A DNA stretch of 64,000 bases from NCBI GenBank assembly GCA_947561715.1, contig OX387200.1, positions 1,614,501 through 1,678,500 of the forward strand. The letters are read 5' to 3'. Below, piece after piece: positions 37,601-51,350 of the stretch. The DNA comes from Ascidia mentula. Lineage: Eukaryota; Chordata; Ascidiacea; Phlebobranchia; Ascidiidae. The notes below the pieces were generated by a model that ran no database searches, was not told the DNA's origin, and saw only the letters and a list, made by a program, of their open reading frames with translations. Position 1 is the first letter of the stretch, and every line of letters begins with the position of its first letter. The translations under genes and the position numbers were made by a program.

Positions 37601-40600
37601 CTACATAATGGAGCCTTTCAAGCCTACTTGTAATGATTCCATTGTGTATTGCAGCTGCACAGACATATGATGAGTCAGCATAAACATCTGTGCCCCACAA
37701 CTGTGATGTAATACTCTGACAACCAGGTCGACAGGTGAGATCAAAAGATTTTGTTGCATAGCTACTACCCTGCACAGTGCATGTATCTGAAAGTAAACAA
37801 ATACAAATTTATTACAAAGTTTTGAATGAGAATAATAGAGCTAGAATGCCTGAGTTTGATATAAATGCAAACATTTCAAAGACAAAGTTGAAATTTAGTG
37901 CATTGTAAAGAACAATGACTTTTTGCTGTGCAATTTACAAAGCTTTTATCGAAAAAAACAAAATTTATCTCATTATTATGAGGCTGATGCCTGGTATCTT
38001 TACTGTGTATAAAGTTTACTTAAATTTAACAACACTAATTTTACTGTTATGAAAACCTATTTCTATATAGTGTGTAATATTTACCAGAAAATCCAAATGA
38101 AGATTGGTAAAACCCAAATGGAAGGCTTGTTATTTCATTTCGTGTTGTGCCAACATATTGAAAACGTGATCCAGATTTGTAAACTGTTATTCTAGCATCC
38201 TCCACTGCATGTAAAAATAAGGTTTTTGATTGGCTCAACTACTATCTATGTGTATGCAAATACATAGTTTTATCTAATGTGCAGTTAGATAACTCACAAC
38301 TTCCTGCTTATTTTCTAACCTGAAAATGTTCCGTCATGAAGTGCTGCAGCACATATGTTGGAATGACTTGTATACGTTTTACTTCCCCAAACATTATAAG
38401 GGGAATTTTGACATTGGTTGGAACACTCAATGGTGATTACAGTTTCAGTAAAATCATCTGCTGTTTTTCCGCATATGTCTAGGACACAGTTGCACTGGTA
38501 AATATGTTGTGTTTACTATAAATGCACTTTTTGTGGATACATAAAGATAAACTAGAAAATATATATTGTGTTAAATAAAAGGAAGAGTTGGATAAGAATG
38601 GTGAGATTTTCAATGAAATTGTTTGATTTAAAATGAATTATGTTTTGCATAAAATGAATAAGATGATAATGCTTTGAAATTTACTGTCAAATCCAAACGA
38701 TCTTCCCCATGCTCCATAATTTCTTGTGCGAATTCCGTTTTGTTCACTTCCTTCATAAGATGCCTGGCCAGGCTTAATGTAAAATCTCACCTCACCACCA
38801 CGATCTTGGGACAATTGCAACAATCAAGTAAGTAAAATAATGTCTTATGTGTCATGGGGTTAGTGTTGTACATCAATACAAACAAAACATTTTGTTCAGA
38901 CACAAAAATATTTCTTAGCACAAAATATTGTTAAGCAAACATAGCACATAAGACATTTCCTGGGAAAAAATTGAAAATATTGCATTCAGAGAATTTCACT
39001 GGACAAAAATCTATGAGCAAATATTGTGTTCAGAGTAGTGATAAGTTGCCTGAATCAGTTCATACTTGTTATTTGACCATCATGAATAGCAGCAGCGCAT
39101 ATGTAGGAATCATCTGTATAAGTTGATGTTCCCCAAACACGGACAAAATGTTGACAACCACGAGGACAAGATATTCTCCCCTCAGTTGTTTTATCTTCCG
39201 CTGTTTCTTTACAAACTTCAGGATCTGTAATTTGTGAACAATCGAACAGCTATATATGAAACTATACATTTTAACAAACCAATATATTGACAATGAAACA
39301 AATCGGTATCACAGTATCATATTAACAGAAAAGGGTTACAGATTAATGCATTACCACAAATTGTACTGTTGTGTGACAAAGGTTTGAAAAAAAAACAGTT
39401 TACCAAAGAGCACAAAAGAGCTATCCCATTCTGAATATTCCCTGCTCATTACTCCATTCTGTGTGCTCCCTGTGTATGATGATAATCCATCAACTAAGTG
39501 CACAGTCACCTTTCCACCTTCGTCTGTGCAAGTAGATAAACATAACAAATTTCTATCAGTGTATGCCCAAAATCTAAATCATATGAGAGTTTAAATTTTT
39601 AATGTGGCAAGTGCAGTAGTCAAGTTTAAGTTTAAATAAGTTTCATAGCAAAAGTTTTGCATAAATTAAGTTTAATAGCGTAAGTTTGACCAAACAATTT
39701 TCTAAACTGATAATATTAAATCAATTAACATTTGGGAGCCTGTCTAATTACATATTATCTCTTACGTTTCACAAATTTAAACCCAAACATATTTTTTCAG
39801 TAGCTCTTTTCACTTCAGTGAAGTAAGTTATGTAACTTACCATCAATAATGCCATCATGAATAGCTGCAGCACAAACGTATGAATCAGCAGCGTAAATTT
39901 CAGTTCCCCACAAACGATCAGTAACCAAGCTGCATCCAGTTGGGCACCAGACATCAAATTTCGGGCCATGATTGGAGTCACCACGTTTCATGCAAGAATC
40001 TGTCAGATAGGTGTTTTGTTATAGGTGAAGAAAAATAAAGTGCCAAAATTTTTCTGTAATCTGGCACTTTTGTGTGTCAAAAAAAAAGTTCCTTGTGAGT
40101 TTTTTGTACAAAAGTATGCAAATAAATAACACAAAGCCGTCAGAGGGAAGCATCATTTTTCTTTATCGACTATTTATATTTTAAGTACCTCTTAAAACAA
40201 ATGAAGAAGACCATGGTCCATATGATGAACTGGTAATTCCATTTTGAAAACTACCCCGATATGATGAAGCACCAGGCTCTTTTTGTACAGTGATTTCTCC
40301 TCCGGAGTCTGATATAACAAAGTTTTTGTGCAGGTTTTAGTTTTTGTACAGTGACATAAAAAAATGGGTGTAACACTCTTTATAACCATTCCCACTAGAT
40401 GCTAATACACAACGAAATTTTAAGTATGGTTTACTTTTTCGAACCAGTAACTTGCCTTTAAACAAACTACCAAAAGTTTAATCTCAATATACATTTTTTA
40501 TAGATAAACGTATAAGTTTGTGTCTCTTTAAAGTGCCACAATTGTAAGTACTACAACTAAACTAAAACCCACCAGTGATCGACCCTGAGTGAATGGCTGC

Positions 40601-43600
40601 AACACACACATAGGAGTCACTGGTATAAACCCTGGTACCCCATAATCTGTTGGCATAATTACTGCAACCAGGTGGACACATGACAGTAAACACAGACTCT
40701 GATTCACTACTTGCTCTTTTCAAGCAAAGATCTGCGAAAGAAATTTAATTTTTGACCAAAAATATTTCTGGAACATTAGGGCATTCCAAAAAACTATATT
40801 ATTCAGTGTGTAGTGTAATTATGCTGGTGGTTGTTTAAAACACAAGGTGTATTTGGGTGTTGGACTGTAAGACATTTCTCATTACTGGTGAAAGTAAATG
40901 CTGCGTGAAAGCTTCCAAATGATTTGCTTGTAATTTCATTCTGTGTAGATCCTTCATATGAACTTTTTCCCTCAACTTTGTATCCTGTAACACTCCCACC
41001 ATCACCTAAAAAATTTTTTGTATATTTTTAGTTTGCTGTTAATGTGTAATTTTACTCAATGAGGATGTACTGTGTATTAGGGGAAGTGAAAAAGTTTCAT
41101 GAATAACATTAACTAAATATTATAAATGTTTCTTACACAAATTTAATATTTTAGGGTAGTTTAAACAACAATTTCAATAATCGTTACTATAGAATGCTTA
41201 CTATTGATCTGCCCATTATGAATTGCTGCAGCACAGAGATAGGAATCTGCAGAGTAAATATTGGTTCCCCAAAGTTTGCAGGTGACTTCCTGGCAGTTTT
41301 GAGGGCAGGTGATGGAAAATGTGTCAGTTGTTTGGTCAAATCCAGTCGCAAAGCAACCTTTAACATCTACAACGCATTTGCCATTTGGGCAAAACTAAGA
41401 TTCATTTTTCACTAGGCTTCAGTATTTTTCGAACCTCATGTTCCACAAATAGACTAGTTTTATTCATTTGTTTTTACGTTCAATTCCTACATATATTTTT
41501 TACGCCGTACATTTTTTACCTGAAAATGCGAACGACGCAGCTGCTGGTCCGTGTGTTTTACTTTGGATCCCGTTTTTGACCGATGAAGAATAATAGCACT
41601 TGCCAGGTAGCTTGTTCACCACCACCACGCCTCCTGCATCTGTTGAGAGATTTACGCACTTACACAGACACGATTAAATACATGATATAATTATGTTTAG
41701 TGGTGTGGACAGTAGGCCAAAAACTGATACAACAGTAAAATTTTTGCTTGCTTGAAGATCATTGACAGCAGAAAGTATTAGTTGGGTGTTTACCGCCAAT
41801 ATTGGTCGACTGGTCACGTGCTACCGGCTGTGATACGATTCAGCACTGGAGCATGACATTATTTACATATGATGTGTTATATGTGTCAAACATAATATTC
41901 TCCTGTTGTAACAGGGTAATATAACTATACAGTAAAATTGATACACGTTTCAGGAACGCTTGCTTTATCCATTCTTTATTCTTTTGCAGGTGCTTCAATA
42001 ATTTAAATGACCTCGTGTCGCTAAATACTCTATCGTGTAAACGATTCGGACATCTACCGAATTTGTTAAGAACGTGAACTTACTGGTTATTCTTCCATAA
42101 TGAATGGCGGCTGCGCACACATAGGAGTCATGTGAATAAACCGCTGTTCCCCACAGGAAGTTGGTGTGCGCTGCGCACCCTGGTGGACAATTGAACTCCG
42201 CCGTTTTGGTGGTTATGGAGACTCCTCTGGTTGTGCAACTGGCTGCAAAGGTGTTTTGTTACTAAGCGCGTTCTTTACTGAGGTAAAGGCTTATATTTAA
42301 AATTCTTTGTTAACGTATCAGAATGGCTAACATTCTTATGGGCAACAAAGACTTAGTATCTGATTTTTGTTATGTTTAAAAGTCATTTGTCGTTTTGATC
42401 GTCTTTTTTCTGCTGTATATTTAGCCTACATCAGCCATCGTCAGTATCGCTCATTCTCATAGATTCTGTTTGTACTTAAAACGTATTCATCTATTCTTGA
42501 AAATCTCGGGTCGCAAACACGGGGGATTTTAGTTTATTAAAATATTCATTCGATATTGGATTAAACAGGGTGTATAATATTCAAAGATACTTAGCTATGC
42601 CTAAGCGAACCCAGCAAGAATCACAATAGGTTTAATTAAAGCTTACTTGATCTGGGAAGTAAAGTAAATGTGCGTGGAAAGTAACCGTAATATTCTCTGC
42701 TGGTAATTCCATTCTTTGTGGTTCCTTGAAAGTTGAGCTGACCTCCGCCCAGTTTAACGTTCACAACTCCACCTCCAGCTTCGGGAAAAGAAAATGTTCG
42801 AAGGAGTTTATGATAATTGTGTATGGATCGTTTGTCGTTTTAGAAAGTGTTAGAAACCAACTTGTCTATTCTTCTTGGTATTATTAAAGTTAACATGGTG
42901 TGTCGTCATTACAGTTTTAATGGAAATGTTATGAAATCGTTGTTTTTCAGTTTGTTGCTATCGCAGCCAAACATAACGTTAAAAAAACTCACAAGCTTTT
43001 CTGACAAAAAAAACAATTTATGAATATCGATTGTATAACGTCGGAAAAGCCGACCAAGTAAATTATTTTTTTGGCGGAAGAGATTGAATGAATTGTTTGC
43101 GGCATCGTAAAAACATGAAAAAGCTTTATATCAGAGGAAAGTGCAAAACAGAAGATTTTCTTTTTATTGTGTAGGAGAATTATCTGTATGCAATATAAGT
43201 TTTACCGGATATTTTTCCATCGTGTATTGCAGCAGCACATATATATGAGTCAGCTCTGTACGTCCCGTCGCCCCATACCCGGGCAGATGGGGTGTTACAA
43301 CCGGACGGACAAGTGACGGTGATTGACCTTGTGGCGTAGTTGATGGCGGTTCCAGTACATGGGATAAAAACTGGAAAACACAGAAAATTTCCTACATAAC
43401 ATTCAACTCTTTCAATACGCCGTGTCGGTCTCTGCTATATACCTATATATTTACTGGTGCACTGCGAGAGACTGACTGTAAACAGCTTTATTCGCACGAG
43501 CTTTCGCGAGCTTGATCTCGATTTGCTGCACCTGATGAAGCGAGATCAATTAAGCTCGCGGAAGCTCGTCCGAATAAAGTTGTCGCTTGTCAAAACAGTG

Positions 43601-43996
43601 CACCAGCAAGTACTACATAACATTGTGACTGCATTATTCCTTTATATTCCATTTATTTCTTTGCACTAATCGTGTTTAGTTGCAGGATTTTGTTGGGGAT
43701 GAGAACGTCATTGGTTCATAAAATTAAAAAACACTGTCCAAGTTACTTCTTTGAACTAATCGTGTCGTTGTATTTAAATCTATTATTACAAGGGGTAAAT
43801 ATATAGGCCAAATTCTACTTTTACTGCTACAACTAATCTGTTGATTACGACGAAGTTAAAATCCCGATAGACCAAATGAAATATTATGTATCTGTTCCAG
43901 AGAATACCGTACGACATCATAACCGTTACCTGGTATAGATTCAGCTTCGTATGTGGTGAGAAGTAGCACAAGACAAGCACTTAACACCCTCTGCAT
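34674..43996 (-). CDS. Secreted protein of 12 tandem LCCL domains
   Basis: Exon 1 (ATG at 43996) encodes a signal peptide, MQRVLSACLVLLLTTYEA, followed by a degenerate LCCL C-terminal half. Then come 12 LCCL domains, each made by two phase-1 exons. The N-half exon carries C…CP.GC…WGT.VY..DSYICAAAIH.G; the C-half exon carries GG.V.V…Y.GS..NGI.S…SF.F.G. Approximate pairs (N-half; C-half): 43206-43370; 42647-42778. 42084-42242; 41520-41639. 41202-41357; 40881-41005. 40574-40731; 40189-40308. 39841-39998; 39404-39522. 39066-39224; 38686-38802. 38322-38478; 38085-38203. 37628-37786; 37219-37334. 36918-37077; 36562-36681. 36152-36307; 35950-36068. 35647-35814; 35402-35522. 35137-35295; 34674-34801. 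The stop TAA is at 34674-34676. Total is about 1,150 aa. LCCL domains occur in cochlin and Limulus factor C, where the latter binds LPS. No other domain type is present. Function is unknown; an extracellular recognition or matrix role is plausible. Confidence 0.85.
43454..43606. mobile_element. Palindromic MITE in LCCL gene intron 1
   Basis: The ends are CTGGTGCACTG and its exact reverse complement CAGTGCACCAG. Inner blocks also pair: CTTTATTCG…CGAATAAAG, GAGCTTTCGCGAGCTT with AAGCTCGCGGAAGCTC, and GATCTCG with CGAGATC. Almost the whole 153 bp folds on itself. No clear target duplication was found, so the class is unknown. Confidence 0.65.
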
Positions 43997-44955
43997 TTTA
44001 TTACATATCCAATAAGATGCTGGAATAAAATTATCTGCTTTAACTTTTATTACTATTGCAGGAAACAATGAAGAGCTTCAGAAAACTTTCTCATCTATTC
44101 AAAACTACTGTGCTTAAAACGCCAACACGGCTTCATGCAGAAATATCTAAAGGTTCATTGTGTTCTGGTTTGGAAAACTGATTTCCTAAATGATTGGAAA
44201 AAATAAAGTGAAATTGCAAGTGCGGTTTTGTTTTCTCATGTGTCGAATTCTCGTTAACAGGGAGTGTATCTTGCCGTTGAATTCCACCATGACGAAACAT
44301 TTACATGACTAATATTTACACACTTTAAGTTTTGCCCTAAAATGTTTTTTAAATATCATATTACCTTTACCTGCCAAATACATCATTATTAACCTTTTGT
44401 TTTTGTTTAGATCCCATTAAGTGTTTGAGTCCTTTCCAGGATAGAAAAGACAGTATCAGTAAGACAATTGTGAATGCCAACAAAAAATAATGCTTGAGGC
44501 AAATTCCAAAAAGCTAAATATATTTTGCTGTCATGGGAAATGTATTTCGTTATAAGAGAGTATTTCAGTCCAAGTTTAACATGTTGGAATTTTGCTTGGG
44601 TTTAACCTCCTTAACTTTGTTTGGCATTGCAACATGCGCACAACTTACTCTTATGTTGTGTTTCCAAGGTTTGTGTACTTAAGCGAAATAATTTGCGTTC
44701 CCGCCACAACTGGATTTAAACTAATTAAGGCTAATTGTACCCAAACCGTACACTTTCCAGTATCGCATATACCGAAAGTTTTCGGCAAGTTACCTCGCCT
44801 AAGGCTCTGTGTCAAGTATTTAATACAAAGCCTTGCGTGGAATTTCATTTATTCTTTACGTTTCGCTGAAACGTTGGATTTGACGCGGGAATTTTCAGCC
44901 TCTGGCAAAAGCTCGCTTTTTTGTGTACGAATCGCTCGGCTGCAAAACCGCCGTC
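43997..44955. promoter_or_regulatory. Shared 5' region of the LCCL and protease genes
   Basis: The minus-strand LCCL start (43996) and plus-strand protease start (44956) face away from each other with 959 bp between. No coding exon was supported in it; a long plus-strand frame (44592-45017) overlaps the first protease exon in another frame and looks incidental. Shared or bidirectional control is inferred from the layout only. Confidence 0.4.
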
Positions 44956-47900
44956 ATGCTGCTGAGGTCGTTCGTTGTTTTCGTGGTTGTTTGTGGAATT
45001 GCTGCAGTTGCAGGTAAGGTTAAGATTTCTTGGAATTAAGGGTTGTGGGGGGTGGGAAAGGTTGGTTTCACAGGGGAATGCAGAAAAAAAACTGATACCG
45101 CTGAGGTTACAGCGGCATACATCGATATGGTGTGTAGTTATTTGATAACATTACAAACGTGCAATTTTGTTGTGGTTCATTGGCAACCATATTAATTAAG
45201 CCGCCATTCTTAATTATAACTAAAACCAAAGTTACTTTTACAAGATATAAATATTATGTATATAAATATATTTCGCACAAAATACTAATACTTTGAAAGT
45301 TTCAAACGTTTAGCAAAGACCAATGGTTTTAAATGTTACTCATTTGCCGATCGCCTCAACAGTACTCTGGACAGTTTACTTGTTTTGTTGTCCTAGATTC
45401 GGCCTAGTTCAGCCTCCTGTCCGGTCAGCCTGTTTGAAAACCATTTTTGTTTCTTAGCTGCGTCTTTTCGTCTCTTCTTCATGACTGTTATAAAAATGTG
45501 TGCATTGATCACGAAAAAAATAAACGAATCTATATATTTTCGTTAATGTTAAATTTAAGATGCCACTGTCAACAGGTGCACTAATGAGACTTTACAGGTC
45601 AAATCAGTGCGTGTACACGCCTTGTCTGCAGCTTTCCAAATTTAAGATGTTGTTTGTTTTCCATTGGACAAAAATACCAGCTAAATGTTCAAAGTGCAGT
45701 AATGGCTGACACGTTATAACGACCTTGGGGAAATTATAGGCGTGGGGCAATTTATGCCGCCACGGTGCGTAATTGGTCTACATATGTTTACACACGAACA
45801 TAGCTTTGCGGACTATCTGTGGCTTCCTACGTATAGGATGCCTACACAACTATGCTTGTCCACGAAAAAACCTTCGCTAAAAATAAACTTTCGGCTTGAG
45901 GGCGACCTTTCCATCTGTCAAGCTCTGTCTAATTTTCGTAAACCAGTTTGGATTGTAATTACATCGCCTACAGACATACAAACTCCTATTTTTTTTATAT
46001 AGGACAGGTATATGAAGTTGTTTTATCTGTTACCTCTGTCAGCCATAGAGATATCAGGAGACTTTGTTCACGCAAACCCTCATTTTAACTTGTAGAGTAT
46101 TCGCCAATGAATAGATTCCCATACAAAAATATATTCTTGTTTTGTCAACAAATAAGTGAATGCAGTTTAGCCAACGACTAAAAATGCCGCAATAGAAATC
46201 TAATTTCGCGTTGTTTCATCACTTATTATTTCTACATTTTTGAAACTTCTATTGTAGCGCAAGAAGAGTTCTTCCCAGTTAGGACGTTTATTTTACAACC
46301 TGATGGGTTTTCGAACGTTTCAAACAAATCAAATCAACTCAAGTGTATTTTGCGCAAAAAAACTACGCAGATGAACAATACACAAGCAACTAACTCGTCA
46401 ACATTCTTTTTGTAGATGGACAGGAATGCAAGGACAATCCGATTGGATTCTGCGGTGTTCTGTGGTGTCGTTTTTTCCCCGACGAACGAAATGTGAAGAC
46501 CTGCCCCAAAACCTGCGATCTTTGTGACCTTTACAACCATTTGCAAAGTACGTAATTTTTATTGTATTTTTTTGTCATTTAAGAAGTGCGCATTTGTTTG
46601 TGTGAGCATGGTGAATACTTTACAATAACGAATATTATTGTGAAGCTATGTGGAAAAAAAAGTAAAGGATTTCGTGATGGTAAACTAGTGAGTGTACGCA
46701 GTGGATACCAGTGTGGGGCAGTTATTGCAACAAGAAATTATAGCAGAAGGAGTGTTACCGAATCAAAACAAGTGTCCAATTCGGTGCGCTGAGAATCAAA
46801 AACAAACATTTTCATTTCAAACGATGACGTCACCCCCGCAAATCTCAGAGTATGCTGGTTGCTGGTCACGTGATGCGTTTCAGTCGTGTTGCCTACTTTT
46901 GTGCCCGCGTTGTTACAACTGGGTCCTTCTTTAAGCACTGATGATGAACACAGTAGTGCTTGAAACATCTGCTTTAGCATTATTATCATTTCAGCTTGGG
47001 CATTTCCATTCCGACTTGTTTAACTCCGTGTTTTTCACACCAAAACATTCAAATCTTTCCACCAATTGCAGATCAACCAGCGTGGAACACATGGACCCCG
47101 TGTACAAATACATGCGGGGGCGGAACCCGGTACAGAGTTCCACTGTGCAATCTTAATGACTTTGAAGCTTGCCCAAGGGAATACGAGGATTGCAATGAAG
47201 GGGATTGTCCGCTCGGTGAGTTGGTGTAAAATGTCGGCATTGTCGTGCAGTCAGAAATCACATGTGATCGTGAAAAAAAACGAAAACTATAACATGAAAA
47301 TGTTGTGGCCGAAGTGAAAAGAAATATAGCCCATATGATGTAAAAAACTTTGAAACGATTTGTTTGTTTTAGACGTTTTGGCAAAACCTTATGTCACCGT
47401 CAATGTGATTGTTTTGTGTTTTTCAGCGAAGTGAAAAAAAGCGTTAAACAAGAGAGATAGAGACATCAATAAAAAAAATCACAATGTCATTTAGGTCTGA
47501 TTTATTGTTTTACACGCTTTATGTTTTAGTGGGATGTCCCTCAAAACAAAACCACCGCTACCAGTTACAAGGATCGTGCTGTCGACCGAAACCTAACGAA
47601 CCCTGCGGGAAGTCAACGCCAACAGCAGGAAGGATTCTGGGTGGTGTTGATGCGATACCCGGACAGTGGCCGTTCATGGTACGAAGCTTTCCCTCTTTGG
47701 TTTATTTCAGTTGGTTCTCGACAATTTTGTGCAATAGTGGGCCCGTTTGATGACGTCAGGATAATCGCAGACACTTTTTGCTTTTTCGAAAATTTGCTCA
47801 TCCAAGAACTAACCTTGGGGTGCATCTCATATTATGTTTTTGTTTCCATATGACAAAGTTAATGCCTTTATAATTTCCGTACATAAAGTGAGTTTTCAGT

Positions 47901-50529
47901 GGTTGCTATTTACCCCTGGTAACGCTCCATGTATAGTAGATTCCACGGGCATGTCGCCAAATGATAATCTAAAGGTAAAATGCCTTTCGCTGTAAAGTCT
48001 AAAGGGAAAGAGGCCTCTTCGGCGAGAGATCTTCAAACCCTGAATAAAAACTTTTGTGCCTAAAGGAAAGTTCTCTTAAAAAAAAATCTATGACAGTTCG
48101 CATCAGACCAAACCCATTCAAAAAACACTGCATGTAAATCTGAAGTCATGAGGTAATGTTTATTTAATTTCAAAAGATGTCAAAGTGAGTAAATTATTTA
48201 CCTTTGGACTAACTTTGTTTCAGGTTCGTCTTGAAATTGAACGAAGGCCTGGACAACGCAGTTTATGCGGAGCAACCATTATCAGCCGACTCTGGGCCGT
48301 CACAGCCGGTCATTGCATAGAGTAGGTCAAATTTCTACGTCATTATCACAGAGGCAACCGCTAAGTTGTGCAATATGTTCAATGCAGATGTGCAATCCTG
48401 TTACCCATGTGAACCGTTAAGTGCCAGTCCATGTTGTAGTGAAACTTGCTTTCTCTGCTTCCCAGTCAGAAATTTATCTCCGGGCAAAACTCGAATTTTC
48501 AAATCGATACGCTTCCCAGTGACTGCCTGTACTTCTATATATAAAGTATGGCACCGGCCTAACTTCGACCTTCAACGATGCCCTTTGCTTGAATATTTTA
48601 CATGTCCCCTATATAACTATGTTTGCTAAATAAAATTAACATGTTCACCACAATACATTTTAACGAGTATTTATTGTGTTAATATGTCACACAATAAACA
48701 CATGTTTGTTGTGTAGAGGAATCACTCCAAACAAGATTAAAGCTTACGTGGGTTTCGGGACGTCGAAAAAGAAGAAAGTCCCACTCAACAAAGTGTTGAT
48801 ACATCCAGATTACCTGCACCCTGGAATCGACATTGCTCTAATCAGGGTAAGGCGACTTCCTTCTTCTACGTTGGAATTTAACTGCTGAGTTCACCGTTTT
48901 GCATGCTAGAGATCTGGGCGGGAATTATTGGAATGGTAAAATCAAATATTTTCTGAATTGGTTAAGTTAGCAAGTGTGAAAATTAGTGAATGTGAATCAC
49001 GAATATTATGAAAACGTTTGTAAATCTTGTTTAACGTAACTTTAATTGTGAAATATTGCAGTTTCAATCTCCATTAGCATACAATGACTTTGTCGGTCCG
49101 GTTTGTCTTCCTAACGGGGAGAAGACAGAAGATGGTCAGAATTGCTTCATTGTTGGATGGGGAAGTGAGTTATTTGCTGCTAATGCTGCATATATTAATA
49201 TTACGGCACAATATTAAATACACAAAGGCAATAATTTTGAATGAGAAACTGATGCTTATTCTACATAAACGAAATCGATTTTTCTAAATAAATTTGCTGA
49301 CATAAATTAGAAGCTTGTTGAGCAAGTCTTACAAAGACAATAATATTTATTTTTCTTGCTCTTACTATTTTTATAAATCTAATGTGGATATTCGCTGATA
49401 TATCACGTTTTCCAGCCACTCTATTGTACCTTGGGTCAACATCAATTAAAGGGTTATCGTACAAAATAACGTTTTTTATTTCGATGAAATGAAGCATTCT
49501 CTTATAAAATTTAAATATATTAAATTTAAAGTGGCAGAAAATTTTTCCTGTGACATTTTTACAAAGCGTTTGGATCTTCAGCCTATCGGTGTGACGTCAT
49601 CGGGCGCGTATTTTCCCAGGTATTACGTCAACCCCCGTCACGCTTCCAAAACTTTTGCAAGAGGCGAAAATCCGCAAACTCCCGTACAGGTTTTGTTCCC
49701 AGTCATACGAGGGAAGAAATTTTTTCGGGAATTTGAACGCAGACAGGGTATCGTGCGCCGGTCGGATTGCTGGACAAATCGATACATGCGTGGTAAGAAT
49801 TCTCACCAATTTTGTTCATTCTTCTTTTTACATAATCCTTTTATTGTTTGTAAAACAAACAAATCGTCCAAACGGCTGTTGTAAAATTTATCTGCAAACG
49901 TCGATCGTATGTCTAGAATTATTCTTTGATGAAAAATGTGTGTTGAAAATGATTGCATAACATACAATCGCAACGTTTGCAAACAAATTTTACAGCAGGT
50001 ATATGGACTATTTTGTTTGTACCAAAAATTTACAAAACCACGAATTATGATCCTCAATTTTGTTGTGTTCTTCAAACTTTTGTGTTTTTGTCATGTATCT
50101 TTGCTTGTAAGGAAAATGTTGCATACAATTTTTTCTGTCGTTACGCATTTATTTTCGTTATGAGGTGAATATGGATTGCAGACGAATCTAGAATGACAAC
50201 TAGTTTTACTTTACTTTCTGCTTTACCTGTTGTTTCCATTAATCGGGCCACTATTTAGGCCAATTAACTCACACATATTCCATTTATGCACTTGGCAAAT
50301 CTTTTCATTCCAAGTCACTTTTAATCGTTGCCAGGGTGACAGTGGAGGACCTCTTGTGTGTCAAAGATGCTCCTCCTGCTCTTGGTACATCTCTGCTGTG
50401 ACGTCATTTGGTCCTCTGCAGTGCGGACTGGCCGGGCTTCCAGGTCTGTACACGAACGTACTCAAACACGAGGTTTGGATCCGAGGGGAGGTTCCCGGTT
50501 TGCAGAACGGAATATTCGGTTGTCAGTGA
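44956..50529 (+). CDS. Secreted ShKT-TSP1-trypsin-like serine protease
   Basis: A nine-exon in-frame model of 393 aa: 44956-45013, 46416-46547, 47072-47215, 47530-47678, 48224-48321, 48717-48846, 49062-49164, 49620-49792 and 50335-50529. Exon 1 is a signal peptide (MLLRSFVVFVVVCGIAAVAG). Exon 2 is a ShKT-like six-Cys module. Exon 3 is a thrombospondin type-1 repeat (WNTWTPCTNTCGGGTRYR). Exon 4 holds the activation site, R-ILGG, in an otherwise canonical S1 chain. The triad is complete: His in TAGHC (exon 5), Asp in DIALI (exon 6), Ser in GDSGGPL (exon 9). The Asp six residues before the Ser (DTCVGDSGG) predicts cleavage after Lys/Arg. It is a zymogen with adhesion modules, like proteases of clotting, matrix or immune cascades. 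The V before GDSGG comes from the chosen exon 8/9 junction and could differ. Confidence 0.88.
49852..50021. mobile_element. Palindromic MITE in protease intron 8
   Basis: About 65-bp imperfect inverted arms. The left runs acaaacaaatcgtcca… to …gcaaacg…gtatgt; the right is the matching reverse complement ending ttttgtttgt. The central loop is about 40 bp. It lies wholly within the intron between exons 8 and 9. Target duplication unclear. Confidence 0.6.
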
Positions 50530-51350
50530 AAATTGATTCTGTCAACGTCGTTGTGTAGAAATATTGGTTTACAAACTGCTGCAAAAATAATGTTGCTTCA
50601 TTCGTTGAGAGATTCAATGCAGAGAAAGATTAAATGAAGGACAGGTGCTTAAATAGAAAAACCATTAGCGAGTATTTGATTTCAAACGTTTTAAAGAAAC
50701 GGCATTGCACTGTGTAGTATTCCATCAGATGGGAGAGTTTGTGACACATTCAGAAAAGGTCTAGCTTTTATTTTTAAATTTCAACACAAATTTAAGTATT
50801 TGTATTCACACGTTTCGAACCAAACCAAATCCTTCATATTAAATGTAGACAAATGTATGAAAAAGATACTAATTATTTTCAAAGATTATTTTGGTGGTGA
50901 CAATTAGGAAACCTCTGCACAATTAGAACCAAAATCCAAAACAAATGACCCTGCAAAAACTAAACAAAACTCCCATGTCAAAACCAACCTCTTCGTGTTT
51001 GGGTTCGTAGTTAAATTTTGATTTAGTCAAATTTCGTGGAAGCAGTTGAGTGCGTTAAGAACCTTAATATGAGCGGGTACAAATGGGTCGATACGAAGGG
51101 AAAATTGTGTCAAATAAACATTGCAAACTTTACGCCACAATGGTTGGTTTGCTACAAACTATTTTGATATTTCTTGCTTTAAAATGTGCACGCGAAGCGA
51201 AGCCAACAATATATACATTGTGCACAAAAAGCACTTTTTTGGAACCCAGCAACGTAATGCATACGCGTTCAACATGAACCAGCAACCAGGGAAAAAAGTA
51301 TTATTTGGGTGCAATCAAAATCTGTGCACGAGTGAAAGCTTTGCACAATA
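50530..51350. other. Intergenic between convergent genes
   Basis: About 0.8 kb between the protease stop and the SLC6 stop, which converge. AT-rich, no supported gene; small frames at 51083-51277 and 51121-51354 are non-descript. Confidence 0.5.

Noticed and set aside
43520-43560. CTGATGA followed by a GCGAG/CTCGC stem, as in a hammerhead
   Set aside because: The expected GAAA is absent (GGAAGC), and the whole segment is explained by the long palindromic MITE.
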